Below are positions 44,600-57,127 of a DNA stretch of 64,000 nt, one piece after another (position 1 is the first letter of the stretch; each line of letters starts with the position of its first letter). The notes beneath the pieces are model-generated. The model was not told where the DNA came from. It made no database searches and worked only from the letters and a program-made list of their open reading frames with translations. The stretch covers positions 741,001 through 805,000 of the forward strand of contig JAUIRK010000292.1 in NCBI GenBank assembly GCA_030549495.1, read 5' to 3'. A program made the translations under genes and the position numbers. This stretch comes from Nectonema munidae (taxonomy: Eukaryota; Nematomorpha; Nectonematoida; Nectonematidae).

Positions 44600-47061
44600 G
44601 GTCGCTCCCCAATTTTAAACATAATAAAAAAGAAACAGGAGTGGATCGATGAATTTGAAAACAATAAACCATGTAATCGCAAACAAAAACCAACGAAAAC
44701 AACAAATGATAAACTTAATGCAATTGTCTATGAATGGTTCAAAGAAAGCACTGCTAGGCACCTTTGAGCGATCTACTTCTTCAAGAAAAAAAAGAGATAG
44801 CCCTGCAGATAGAGCTTCAATATTTTAAAGCATCCAAACGCTGGTTGAAGGCTCTTCGTCGCAGGCACAATATACTGTTTAGTAAAATGAAAGGAGAAAG
44901 TCGGTGCGTCTTTTTACCCCAACCTACCTCAATCTACCCAAATCTACCCCTAATCTATCCCAGCTTACCTAAATAACCTTTGGAAATATCTAAATCAATG
45001 ATAAAAAAGAAAAATTTTTTTAGAATTTTTTTAATTTGAATTTTTTATATATCATAAAAAATAATATATAAGCTGCAAGTTGTCAATTTGGTGAAGATCT
45101 GATTTTAGTTGTGATATTAATTTTTTTACTTTTTTTAATAAAATATTTTCAATATCGAAAGTTTTTTAGATAACTTATAGAAAAGTTAACGATTTATATT
45201 AAAGCAATTTTTTATTGAATAAATTTTCTCTCAAATGTTTTACGTTGTAAAAACGCAACATAGTCGTTAAAAGGCCTTTTTTAGTTATAATTTGTTAACT
45301 ATATTATTCACTTTATTATGAATTTTGTTTGTTTATTATTTGTATTTTTTTAGATAAAAAGTTTTTCTTAGATCTATTTATAAATTTTTTTTATGATCCT
45401 TTTAAAAAGTATTAAATCACTTTATCTATAAGTTTATCGCATATCTAACACTCTTATTACCAGAGATTTTTTTAAAGTAAATAAATTGTTCGATTCGAGA
45501 TAAGGAAACAGTCAGGTAAAAATATTGCATTTTATGTTTATACTGTAAAAATAAATACAATATTTTAAATTGTTATATAGAATATTGGCTTTATATTGTA
45601 AAAATTAAATTTTCGTTTGAAATCGACTAAAATAACTTTCGTATAATTAAAAAATTTATGTAATTTTAGATGTATAAATCTAAATATAGTTTTTTTAGAA
45701 GAGAACTGAGTAGATTAGGGGTGGATTTGGGTAGATTGGGGTAAAAAGACGCACCCGGAGAAAGTGGTAGAGTTGATGAGACTGTTGTAAAAGACTGGAA
45801 GCACAAATTACCTTAACTTTGTTCAAATTATGACCCTTGTGACATCTTTAACATGGATGAAACTTGACTTTGTTTATAAAATTTCTGCTGAATTGGTATT
45901 CAGTCTACACTACTCTTAAAGGAACAGACTGTTTTGGTCACAAACGTTTAAATGATCACATTACTCTTATGCTGTGTGCCAATTCTCTTGGAGAAAAAGA
46001 GCGTGCAATGGTGATTGGTAGGTCATACAAACCGTGTTACTTCGGAAAAGTTAAACATAAGGATCTTCCCGTATATTACCACGCAAATAAAAGAGCCTGG
46101 ATGACAAGCAATCCTTTTGAACATTTTATGACAAAGCTAAAAAAATGCTGTCTCAAGCCAGAAATATCCTTTGTTGCTTGACAACGCTCCATGCCACCTT
46201 CACATGGAGTTTTCAAACATCAGACTTTTTTTTCTTCTTCCTAAGACTTCTTTCATTACTCAGACGATGGATCAAGGAGTCATACAAGCGGTCAAAATGA
46301 AATTCAAAAAGTGACAGCTACGAACAATAATTCATCAAATGGAATAACAGCCAGAGTTGACCGCTTCTGATTTGATGCGACGTACAGATCTTTTACAAGC
46401 TATATATTGGCTTTATCAAGCATGGGGAAAAATAAGTATTATCACAATTCAGAAGTGTTTTCAAAGATGTAGGATTGGTTCTGAAAAAACTGAAAGTAAA
46501 GTTTATAAAGACATAGAGGAAGAGAGTGATGATGTTAAAACTATATGCCGAAAATATATGCAAATGAGTTTGTCACTTGTAACAACTTATCTTGATTACC
46601 CTTTAACTGTTGAAGAATTTGAGCGCCGACTTGAACTCATAGCAAAGGCTTCACAAAAATACTTGAAAAGTGCATATAGTTGAATTATGTAGTTGAGCAA
46701 GAATCGCAGCGCCAAAAACGAAATGACAAACACACAAAGATCTTTGATTATTTTAAAAAAGGATGATGTAAGCGTTTTTCATAATCTTCATCACTTTTGT
46801 AACGAAGAATACCTAAAAGCTCTTTTGATTCTATATGTTTTAATTTTCTATTTGATCATCTTTTATTTGTCATTTTTGTAGTTTAATTTTTTAAAGGCAT
46901 TGTTTCTTCTATCTAATTAATTTTTTAAATTTTTTCGCTCTACACTTTAAATGCAATTGACTAGTTTATGTATACTATCACTTAATGTTTTTGAGAACAA
47001 GATGTAAAATGAGGCCACCATTGTAGTCCCCTTGAGGAGCCGTTATTGACAGGTTTGACTG
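44600..47061 (+). pseudogene. Tigger/pogo transposase corpse, interrupted by a MITE
   Basis: 44620-44900 carries the CENP-B-type DNA-binding half (QEWIDEFENNKPCNRKQK; VYEWFKESTARHLPLS; KASKRWLKALRRRHNI; KMKGES). After an 855 bp insertion the frame resumes with GESGRVDETVVKDWKHKLP and the catalytic motif DPCDIFNMDET. The rest follows: KGTDCFGHKRLNDHITLML, the GKVKHKDLPVYYHANKRAWM segment, LLDNAPCHLHMEF (second Asp) and TMDQGVIQAVKMKF (third Asp). The C-terminal domain is at 46500-46683. Stops and frame changes are scattered. The 3' TIR CCGTTATTGACAGGTTTGACTG ends at 47061 before TA, as expected for pogo. The 5' TIR was not found. Confidence 0.85.
44902..45756. mobile_element. MITE, 855 bp, long TIRs, 9 bp target duplication
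   Basis: Starts CGGTGCGTCTTTTTACCCC; the reverse complement of its end is GGGTGCGTCTTTTTACCCC. The inverted repeat continues for about 50 bp through CAATCTACCCAAATC. It is flanked by GGAGAAAGT on both sides (44893-44901 and 45757-45765), inside the Tigger GES codons. The 9 bp duplication would suit Mutator- or Merlin-like transposition; the superfamily is undecided. The interior is AT-rich and non-coding. Confidence 0.9.
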
Positions 47062-47379
47062 TATATATCATTGGAAAGCTTATCGTTTGCTATATACGCT
47101 AGAATAATATATTTTTGAAAAAGCGTTTTAATTTTTTTGATAACTGGACTTGACTTCGAAAAATGTGGTCTAAATTTTAGTAAAAAAAAAGTGACCACTT
47201 TTTGAAAAAAATAAAAAAAAAATGTAATTATTCATTTTACACGCTAAAATATAGCGAAAAATAACAAAATTGTCCATATTGTTCCAAGGTTTATAAAAAA
47301 ATTTTTAGAAATGTTTTCAAAAACGAAACGACATGTAAAATGCGAGTAAAAGGATGGATTTATGAAGAAGTGACTTTGT

Positions 47380-48305
47380 AATTAGACATCAAACTAAAAT
47401 TTCACAAAAAATACCCCAAGAACTGGAAAATAAAGTTATAAAATTTCAAAAATTTATAATAAATAAACGCAAAGAATATAACTATCCATTTTCAAATAAT
47501 GGAAATATGAACGAAACACCGATCTATTTTGATATGGTTGGAAATCGAACTGTATCTTTAAAAGGAGAAAAGCTATTCTTTTAAAAACGACAGGTCACGA
47601 AAAAACACGTTTTACTGTGGTTTTAGCTTGTTTAGCCGATGGAACTAAGCTAAAACCCATGGTTATTTTTAAGTGAAAATTGATGCCAAAAATTATTTTT
47701 CCAAAAAGAGTTTTTGTTCATGTAAATGCTAAAGGAAGGATGGATGAAGAAGGAGTCAGATTTGGAGATTCAAAATGTTTGGATGAAAAGACCCAACTCT
47801 TTTAATAATTCTCGTAGTTTATTAGTATGGGATATGTTTAAACCTCATTTGTGTGCCGAAGTTAAAAAAACTGCTGACAAACAAAACTGACTTAGCAGTT
47901 ATTCCTGCCGTGTGACTTCTCTTTTGCAACCTTTAGACGTATCTCTAAATAAACCTTCTAAAGAAAATATTCGAAAACAGTGGAATGATTGGCTTACTAG
48001 TTCTGAAAAATCGTTCACAAAAAATGGAAATATGCGTCCTCCTTCACTCTATACTCTTTGTGAATTTGTTGACAAAGCATGGAATGACTTAAAGCCTCCC
48101 AATTGTTGAATATTCTTTTAAAAAATGTTGTATTTCTAGTGCAATGGATGGCACTGAAGATACAATCATTTGGGAAAATGAAACCGCAAAACTGAGATAA
48201 GAGTGTCTGATGATGAAGATCCATATGCCGATTTCTTAACTGAAGATAATGAAGAATTGATTGATCAATTAAACAAAACAGATTCAGAAGATAGTCTTTG
48301 CTGAG
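47380..48305 (+). pseudogene. Second pogo-type DDE transposase corpse
   Basis: Frames carry ISQKIPQELENKVIKFQKFI, a MNETPIYFDM segment with the first Asp region, TVSLKGEKA, and TRFTVVLACLADGTKLKPMV. Then come LLVWDMFKPHL (second Asp) and TSLLQPLDVSLNKPSKENIR (third Asp), ending near 48115. This is the DDE_1 fold of pogo/Jerky-like elements, a family different from the Tigger to its left. At least four stops or frame changes interrupt it. A possible TIR (CCGTAAAGTTCGGCTTATAA on the minus strand) lies at 48536-48558. Confidence 0.78.
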
Positions 48306-48559
48306 TGGTGTTTTTTAAATTAATAAATATTGTTTTTAAAATGTTTTGTTGCGAGTTAATTTTTTCAATATTTTTTTTTAAATATGCGCAATTTTTTGAA
48401 AATTAAAAAGATATTAGTAGATGCGTTTTTTTTTATTTTTGTTTAGAATGAAAACATTTCTAAATACGACGAAAATAAGTATAATTCAGTTTTTTACATT
48501 GTGTTATTTAGGGGGGGTCTTATACGCCGAGCGATCTTATAAGCCGAACTTTACGGTAA

Positions 48560-49350
48560 TTCAAATTTAGTTGAGAACGAAATAAATAAATTTTTAGAGA
48601 ATATATTACTCTAGCCACCCATCTCGCTCTATGACAGGCACCTGGCTCTTTAACTTTTTAAAAATAAGAAGTTACCATATTAAAATAATCATATGATATT
48701 GAAGCGCAAAAAGAATTAAATGAAAAAAAAGGAAAAACTATGCGTGAAGAAAAAGAAAGACAGTGGAGCCTTTTGTTGTTTTGTTAAAAGAAAAATGGAA
48801 GTAATATAATATAAAGTAATCAAGATAATCTCATATCATTAAAAAGCGCCCAATTAATCATTCCTCAAATACATATAAATAGCAACAAAATTCAGAGAAT
48901 ACAATTTCAGTAAAGTATGAAAAATTATATAAATTAATAAAAGCCATTTTTGTATAAATTTTTTCCCAAAATCTTTAAATTTCCAAGGGGGGAATGTGTC
49001 CCCTCTTGCCCAATGTGACGGCGCGCATGATCAGCGAAGCTTACGGCGCTATAATTATTTAAAGAAACGGATTTTTATGATTTCTAAGTGTGATTTTGAT
49101 TTTGGATTCTTTAAAAAATTGGCCTGAATACGATTCTAAGAATTTCTGTGATTCTGATTTTAATCAAAATCGACACCAAATCTAGATCGACTTGATCAAG
49201 ACCGTTCACAATCTGTCGACTCTGGAACTGTTTACTTTGTATGTTATACGTTGAAACATTTTCTTGTTCCCCATTTTCTTACCAGACCACAAATTAAAAA
49301 ATAATTTAGTAAAAATCTCTGGAATTCAGGTCCCTCCTTATATAATATAG
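48560..49350. other. No gene; GC patches only
   Basis: Contains a GC-rich patch (49000-49050, CCAATGTGACGGCGCGCATG) resembling a repeat end, with no partner found. Nothing else is recognised. Confidence 0.4.
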
Positions 49351-49356
49351 TATTAA

Positions 49357-49400
49357 TAGCTCAGTGGCGAGGGTATCATGTGAGCCAGGAATCTGACACT
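49357..49400 (+). repeat. A-box-like tRNA-derived fragment
   Basis: AATAGCTCAGTGGCGAGGG matches a pol III A box/D arm. No B box or tail is visible. It is probably a SINE fragment. Confidence 0.3.
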
Positions 49401-49429
49401 ATTTGTTGCCCGATTTTATGCATTTCAAT

Positions 49430-49880
49430 TCTTTGCTATGACGATCTATGATTTTCAGTATTTCTTCCTTACATCTGCTACATACCATCATTTCTGTTTT
49501 TCCAGAATTCATTTTTAATCCTACTTTTCCAAACATATCAATGCCTAATTATATATATATGAGCCCTAAATAAAAATTTGGAAGATTTAACCGACTTATA
49601 TATATAAAATAGAAAGAAAGTAAAAAATAAATATACAAGAATTTACTCCGTAAAATGCATGCATTAAAATCAAAATAGAGGATTTGAATTTTCGACCGTT
49701 TTGGTCTTTATCAGGAATCTAAAAGTATGAAAAGTGCCGACGAGTTGAAATTTGAGTGAATGAAATTGCCCAACTTTGCAGTATAGGAAAGACTTTAGGG
49801 ATGTGCTTCAAAAGCTGGGGCTCTGAGTTAGATAATGACATCATCAGCAAATTTAATGTCAGTATAAAACTTCACTTTCC
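49430..49880 (-). mobile_element. LINE RT palm fragment split by a short insertion
   Basis: The minus strand at 49830-49862 reads DIKFADDVII, the RT catalytic (F/Y)ADD box. The region at 49430-49545 reads IDMFGKVGLKMNSGKTEMMV, the GLK.N..KT..M segment that normally follows about 30-40 residues later. The roughly 200 bp between (49546-49755) looks like an AT-rich insertion with TATATA ends. The fragment is old and truncated at both ends. Confidence 0.65.
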
Positions 49881-50177
49881 TGCAACTCACTTCAAACATT
49901 TCCTCTCATATAAGCTACACAATTTCATTCCCCACAAACTTAAATTTTTCTACAATTTTCGTACTTTAAAATTCTTGGAAGTGACCTAAACGGTTAAATA
50001 TCGAATCTTATATTTTGTTTTTTTAAGTTGACAATTTAAAAATAAAGTTCTTATTTACTTTTTCTTAAGATCACCGACTTTGCTATAAAATAGAAGATAA
50101 ATTTGACCCAATATAAATATATGTTTATACATAGCTTTAAGGCAAATATAAGGATACCCGGATATGTTATACATATT

Positions 50178-51862
50178 CTACATTTTGGCAACTTTACTCT
50201 TCATATGTCTGCTACCACTAGTCTCTTTAAAAATACCAAAAACAACATCTAATCTTGGCGATCCAATTCTAACCATCTGTCCAAGAATATTACTTATATT
50301 ATTACCTACATTTTCAATATCATCAACAATTCTATTATTTTTATTCGTGCCGGTAAAAATATCTTTATCCCTTTTAATTTTTGAGAAATCATCTTTTTTA
50401 TTGGTTTCTTCTACATGACTCTCTATTTTGTTTTCATTTTCTATTTCTTGTCTGCTTATTTCCGTTTTTTCATGATCTTTCTCTTCAACGTCTGCTTTTT
50501 GAATCCTCTTAAGCAAATCATCGGTAACTTTCTCTACTTGGTTTTCTATTTCTTGTTGATCTTCCTGGTTTTGTCTACTTAATTCTGAATTTGCTTCTTT
50601 AGTAGCGTTTCTTTTCTCTTTTTGTTGAGGTTCAGATTTAAAAGAATTTCTTCTTTCTTTTGTCATATCGTTTTCTAAATTTATTTTTTCATAATCTTTT
50701 TCATAAATATATATTGTAAATACAACTTTGTCATCTAAACCTAAATTATTGTTATTTTCATCTTTACAAATACTAAATCCATCATCTCTTTCATATATGT
50801 TTTCCAAATTCTGAATAGCTGCATGCACTATTTCTGATAACAACTTATTTATTTCTATTAGTAGTAAGTAGGTGTAGATTTTCCTATAAATTGCAGTATC
50901 TTTTGTCGTATCATTTTTAAATTTTATTTTTCCCACTTTTTGTTTATCTTTCACTTCACTCTCTGTTTTTTGAATCGTCGTCAAATTATTGTTGACTTCT
51001 TCTAATTGGCTCTCTATTTTTTGTTGATTTTCCGTTTTTGTCTACTTAATTCTGAATTTGCTTCTTTATTAGCGTTCCTTTTCTCTTTTTGTTGAGGTTC
51101 AGATTTAAAAGAATTTCTTCTTTCTTTTGTTATATCGTTTTCTAAATTTATTTTTTCATAATCCTCTTCATAAGTATATATTGTAAATACAACTTTGTCA
51201 TCTAAACATAAATTATTGTTATTTTCATCTTTACAAACACTAAATCCATCATCTCTTTCATGTATGTTTTCCAAATCTTGAATAGCTGCATGTACTATTT
51301 CTGATATCAACTTCTTTATTTTTATTATTAGTAGAGAGGTGTAGATTTGCAAAGAATTTACAGTATTTTCTTTTGTCGTATCTTTTCTAAAATTCATTTT
51401 TTCAATTTTTTGATTATTTTGCTCTTCACTATCTGTTTTTTGAATCGTCGTCAAATTATTGCTTCTTTAGTAGCGTTCATTTTCTCTTTTTGTTGAGGTT
51501 CAGATTTAAAAGAATTTCTTCTTTCTTTTGTCATATCGTTTTTTAAATTTATAATCCTCTTCATAAGTATATATTGTAGATACAAATTTGTCCTCTAAAC
51601 CTAAATTATTGTTATTTTCATCTTCAAAACCACTAAATCCATCATTTATTTTATATATTTCTTCCAAATCCTGAATAGCTGCATGTACTATTTCTAATAT
51701 CAACTTATTTGTTTCTATTATTACTAAGTAGGTGTAGACTGGACCTGATTTCCATAACGAAATAAAGATACTCGGTATATATCCTATAAAGGAAAATTTA
51801 GTATAAAGTTTATTCGAAATTCTCATAAATCTCTCATAGTAATTCCATTTTGTGTACAACAA
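50178..51862 (-). pseudogene. Unrecognised gene: three tandem Lys/Glu-rich modules
   Basis: Three diverged copies of one module lie in tandem (51862-51506, 51454-51014, 50984-50178). Each contains SEIVHAAIQDLENI, then ERDDGFSVCKDENNNNLGLD with DKVVFTIYTYEEDYEKI, then a basic stretch with RRNSFKSEPQQKEK. A charged, probably coiled-coil linker (QLEEVNNNLTTIQKTESE) joins them. The last copy has a longer tail ending with DIENVGNNISNILGQMVRIG and SPRLDVVFGIFKE. DNA spacing between copies is 468 and 392 bp. Copies 1-2 and 2-3 are out of frame with each other through small indels, so the gene looks decayed, unless it is spliced or mis-assembled. I do not recognise the module. It is the 3' part of the locus that includes 51870-52260 and 57346-57960. 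Confidence 0.55.
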
Positions 51863-51869
51863 AATATTT

Positions 51870-52277
51870 TATGCCAAAGTCTATAAAAAAAATTTTATTA
51901 TTATCTTCAGAGTTATTTCCTTCTTTATTAAAATATTCATTATAATCAATATCATAATTATTTTTACAATCATAAAATTCATCCTCATCTTCCATTTCTT
52001 TATCATTAGGAAATTCTTCAGAAAATTTTTCATATTTTATCTTTTCGTAACTTGAAAATCCTTCTTGCTTTTCATTAGAATCAAAATAAACATCATATTC
52101 AGTTTTTTTGAAGAAATAATTATCATAATCAATGTCATAGTTATTTTTACAATTATAAAATTCATCCTCATCTTCCATTTCTTTATCATTAGGAAATTCT
52201 TCAGAATTTTTTTCATATTTTATCTTTTCGAAACTTGAAAATCTCTTTTGCTTTTCATTACAATCAAAATAAACTTT
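51870..52277 (-). pseudogene. Acidic tandem-repeat region of the same unrecognised gene
   Basis: Two 61-residue repeats: a YFDSNEKQEGFSSYEKIKYE part, a SEEFPNDKEMEDEDEFY part and a CKNNYDIDYDNYF part. The DNA period is 183 bp (units begin near 52260 and 52077). A third partial unit sits on the far side of the LINE at 57346-57440. The array is rich in Asp/Glu/Tyr. The frame runs on to a stop near the first Lys/Glu-rich module in another frame. Confidence 0.6.
52260..52275. repeat. Target-site duplication, left copy
   Basis: TACAATCAAAATAAAC lies here (starting at 52259) and again at 57330-57345, on either side of the LINE. It is identical over 16 bp, of which the first T may belong to the tail. 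Confidence 0.85.
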
Positions 52278-52444
52278 CAACTTTTATGATTATCTAATAA
52301 TTAAAATGGCTTCAAATTGTTTCTAGAAGAATTTCAGGACAATTTTTGATTACTTATCTTTAATACTATATTCAGAACAAATATAACAATTCGTATACAA
52401 ACATAACCTAACTATTTACATTACCTATAGAGAAATTATCAAAC

Positions 52445-53526
52445 ATGTCTAACAAAAGGGCACGCTCGGAATCCGATCAACCGAACAAAACGACCGAAAC
52501 TTTGAATAACCTATTCAATGATTTTATTGCTAAAACCTCTCTCTCCCCAAGTGACCAAATTTTGTTCAATGATCTCAAATACAATATAGCTTTACATTAC
52601 ATTAAAACTTTTGAAAGTCCTATATTAGAACCAACAACATTACAACAATCTTATGCTAATGATAGTAATAAATCCTTACCATTATCGTCCTCCCAACAGA
52701 AAACAATACCAGCCCCAACATCTACACCCAATACTAAAAGTACCAACACCCCCTTGATCAAAAAACATCTAAAACCTAACCTTACTCTAAAAATCTCGCC
52801 ACCCAACAATATCATATCTCAGAAAGAAAAAGCTATTCACCGCCAACAAGTTATTAAAGGTCTTGAAACCAAAAATAACTCCCTCTCTATCACTAAAACC
52901 AGATCCTCAAATACAGGCACCATCTACTTTCAATTTAAAAATTCACAACAAAAACAAGCAGCTAAATCCTCCCTCTTAAAAATCTGCGTCAACGTTTGTG
53001 ACATACCCACTCCAATACCCAAATTTATTCTATGAGGTATACCTAAAGACATTAATATTAATGATCTTACAGCCACATTAGAAGAACAAAACGAAAACCT
53101 CAAAATTATGGGAAAATTAGTAAACCCTATCCAACTAGGCAAGGAAGGAACCTTCTCCTACACTGTACTAATTGAGCCAAACAATCCTGAACTATTTCAA
53201 TATCTCCGCAATCAATCAAAAGTATTCCTAGGATATAATTTGTTAACCCTAAATCTTTTTAAACCCAGAACAAAACAATGTGAAAATTGTCTTAAATATG
53301 GCCACTTGAAACAAAATGTAATGCCTCATCCCCAAACTGCGCTCACTGCGGCAACCGAGGACATTCACTAACATCTTGTACACTCTCAAATGACTCAACC
53401 AAGACCAGATGTATCAATTGCAAACTACCACATATTGCAACATCTAAAACATGCAGTTTTTATATCAATCACAGTAACTCAATTCTAGCGCAACACATTA
53501 AAACTATAGATAATTACACATGTTAA
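52445..53526 (+). pseudogene. LINE ORF1, Gag-like with CCHC zinc knuckles
   Basis: Starts MSNKRARSESDQPNKTTETL. The middle is Pro/Ser/Thr-rich, followed by a region beginning GIPKDININDLTATLEEQNE that is typical of ORF1 before the knuckles. CENCLKYGHLKQN (53279) is the first knuckle. In another frame CAHCGNRGHSLTSC and CINCKLPHIATSKTC are the second and third. An in-frame TGA at 53034 and a frameshift near 53320 break it. It binds RNA and packages the transcript in active relatives. Its stop overlaps the ORF2 start (ATGTTAA at 53520), a layout compatible with reinitiation. Confidence 0.8.
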
Positions 53527-56500
53527 ATTTTCTGCACATCAATTTAAATCATTCTAAAACCGCATGGGATAACCTTATTAATACAATTCTTTCCCAACAA
53601 TACATTATATATCACTATTTGTTAATCAAACTCTACACATCCTTTAACATTCTTCTTCATAATAAAAACATCATTCTAAATCCTATCCATTCTAACTCTA
53701 ACTACATTTAACTCTTATCCCTACACTAATCTTCTTTCTCTTTCAACCTCTTCTTATCCATTCCTATCGTTTGATAATATTCAAATAAAAAACAAAACAA
53801 AGTTTTTCTATTCTAAGATAAATGTATATTATCGGATAAAAACAAAATCTTCGTGGTTTGCAAACCCTCAATTTCCTTTCTGCCCATAACCTCACTATAG
53901 CTGATTCTAACACATCGCCAACTTTTCAACGAAAACACCTAGACAAAATATATCAATCCCACAATGAACCATTAAAATCATAAAAAATTGGAAGATTTGT
54001 GATACACCCTCAGCTTCAGACCACTCGTTTATATCTTTCCAAACCAATCTTAATGTACACAAAAAGATCCAACACAACCACCCCATTGGCAAACACATTT
54101 TCTGGACAGCTTTCCTAAAAACCCTACAATCCAAACTATATAATACCGAAATGAAAACCAATACAACATCCGAACTAGAGAAATCAGTTTTATTCTTTAA
54201 CAAAACAATTTCAACTTCTATTCTCTCTTCCACTCCTAACAACCCATTTCCAAAACGCCTATTTCTGGAACTCCTATTTCTGGAACTCCTACTTGAACAA
54301 TCTAAAACACCAACTCAAACGTTCATCAAAAATTATAAGAAAAATAAACACCCATGATAACATTCAACATCACTTCCTACTAAAAAACTTATACAAAAAG
54401 AAATCAATAAAGCTAAAAAAACAAGCCTGGAAAAAATTCACCACTCAAACTCCTTCCAACCCCTGGAGCACTATTCATAAAATCACTAATAAAAAATCCT
54501 CATCTCCTTTACCTCACCATATACTTCCAGCAAACAACACTGAAACATCACACTTGAACCCCTCCTTTTTTACTTCACTTTTTCCATCCGATTCTCTAAC
54601 AACCGACAACATTCTCAATTCCATCATAAGACTAAAAACTTAATCATATCTGCGCAATAGCAACACCTTTGATTTTCCACGAATCACCATTACAGAACTC
54701 AGCAACGCCGTAAACTCCTTTAAACCCAAACTAGCATGCAGCTACGACCACATATCCATGAAACACGTTCGCAAAGTATACCATATTATCTATCCCCACA
54801 TACTTCAATTATTCAACAGTTGCTTAAGACAAGGCTACTTTCCCAATATCTGGAAAATTAGCAAATTAATCTTGATTCCTAAACCCAATTGAGATCCCAA
54901 TAACATAAAAAATTGGCGCCCCATATCTCTTTTACCGACAATAGGCAAAATTTTATAGAAAATTCTCAGAAAGAGACTGCTACATTATAGCTTAAAAAAT
55001 CGACTTATTCACGCTAACCAATTTGCCTATCTTCCCAACAAAAACTCAGAACTATCATTTTCTCGCCTCACGCTTTACCTCGAATCTGCACTAAAAATCA
55101 TAAAATAGCCTCAACTTTATTCCTAGATATCGAAAATGCTTTTAACACTGCCTGGAACCCAGCTATCATTAACAACCTCATAGATAACACCTACCGAACA
55201 TACATGATAAAGTTCATACACAATTACCTCAATCATCGCATTCTAATTCTAACTGAAAATAACAACTCATATATTCGCGAGTTCTCTCTCTCTACTCCTC
55301 AAGGTGGCAGCTTATCTGAACTACTTTGGTTAATACTCATCAACCCCCTTCTTGCTTTTATCAACAACAACTCGGACTTTTCTGAGGGATATTGCGACAA
55401 CCTTCTTTTCTCTTTTTCTAGTTCTGAGCAAAACGAAAATTTTAAACAATTTGTTTCCTTACTAAAACAAATTCAATTCAAAGCGCAACAATACAAAATT
55501 TCCTTTAACCCTAATAAATCCTACTTAATTCATTTCACACGCAAAAGAATCAAACATTTACCCTTACAACTTAACACAACAAACAAATTAGATCCACAGA
55601 ACCAAGTAAAATATCTTGGGCTCACTTTCCAACCCAAATTAAAATTCTCTATTAATTTCAAAAGCACCTCACAAAAATTAGTCAAAACCCTTTTCTCTCT
55701 TAAAAATGGAATTTCTTACAAATGGGGACTTTCCCCAAAAATCACAAAATAAAAGTCTCATTTTCCTTGTCCCTAAATATGGAGTTCTTTCATGGGGCTC
55801 AGAGTTGAGACATCAGTCATCCCTTACTCATCTGAACAAAATTCATCGCCTGTGTCTCCTTTCTATCACCAATGCCTATCACACTACACCAACTACAAAA
55901 CTTGAATTATTCACTAACACGCTACCCCTACATCTCAATCTAAAGAAAACGCTTCTTAAAAATTACCTTATAACTTTCTGCTCTAAACGCCCACCACATC
56001 CTTTCACCAACCTATACACAACACAAACATCCCAATCACTGCAGTACTACAATTCCTTATTAATTCAGTTTGCTCCTAACAAAACATCTTATCAAGTGCT
56101 ACCATTAAATCACCCAATTGAGCTCATCCACCCTTCTTCGTCTCCTCCTTACACCACTAACATCTGTCACCATAGATATCTTGCCCTAAACTCTATAGCT
56201 CACCAACATACAACAAATACTATCAGTTCGCTTTCAATTTTCACTGACGGTTCCAAATCACAACACCGCTCTTCAGCTGCATGCGCATTCTTCCTACAAA
56301 ACACAAAAAAACCATTCCTTATCAAACACACAAACCTAGATCCAGAAATCACTGCACACGAAACAGAAATTCATGCAGTATTATGCAACATTCTCCTTAA
56401 TAACCTAACTTCCTTTTCTACCTCCTTCAAATATATCACTTTTTTCCCAGACTCGCAAAATTTAATAAATGACCTAAAACTTGAAAACAAAATCTCACAT

Positions 56501-57127
56501 TCAACTTATAGTTTAGCAAGCAAACTTATTCACGTATCTAATCACTTTGAATTAAAAATCGTCTGGTTCCCAGCTCATTCCAGCTGTTTCGAAAATTACC
56601 TCGTCGATTACGTTGCAAAATCAAAAATCTCCGATTCACAGATCCTACCCCTATTTTCTTTACCCATCTCCACATTTACAAACACTATAACTAACTCTAC
56701 ACTACTGCAGTAGCAACAATCTATTGAATCTACCATCACATCACTTCCGACATCTATGCCATTATCACAACTCATTTTAAACAAACACTTTCACTCACTC
56801 CCTCTTAACATCATTCGCTGACTCTCATCCCATTGCCCTTGTAATGCATACTTCTTCAAATTCAAACTTCACTTAAACCCTTTCTGTCGTTTCAGCTGTT
56901 CGTACATTGAAACACCTATACATATTCTCCTTTTTTGTCCAATTTTTCATTCTCAACGACACCAACTCCTTGAAAAAAACCGCTACTTTTTTAAAGATAT
57001 TCCATCATCTCTACATGATCTTCTACAACACCCATTACTCATCAAACATCTCTCTCTTCTCATAACCACAATCGGACCAATACTCTCTGGAAACCAAACA
57101 CTCATTCCTCCTTCAAATATCCAATAA
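53520..57127 (+). pseudogene. LINE ORF2: APE endonuclease, RT, RNase H
   Basis: FLHINLNHSKTAWDNLI opens the APE domain, and its late SDHSFISF motif is near 54020. The RT has NWRPISLLPTIGKI (54905), FLDIENAFNTAWN (55120), STPQGGSLSELLWLILINPL (55290), and GYCDNLLF where active RTs have (Y/F)xDD, so one catalytic Asp is replaced by Asn. RNase H shows FTDGSKSQHRS (Asp), HETEIHAVL (Glu), FFPDSQNLI (Asp) and WFPAHSSCFENYLVDYVAKS. A CPCNAYFFKF...C...H....C motif follows at 56840-56940. Several in-frame stops look like CGA, CAG or TGG changed by transitions, and there are at least two frameshifts. Confidence 0.85.

Noticed and set aside
50164-50418. Plus-strand hydrophobic frame of 84 residues
   Set aside because: Antisense of the Lys/Glu-rich module; Leu/Ile codons arise from its reverse complement.
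53907-54242. Minus-strand 111-residue frame
   Set aside because: Antisense of the LINE endonuclease region, where the SDHSFISF motif fits on the plus strand.
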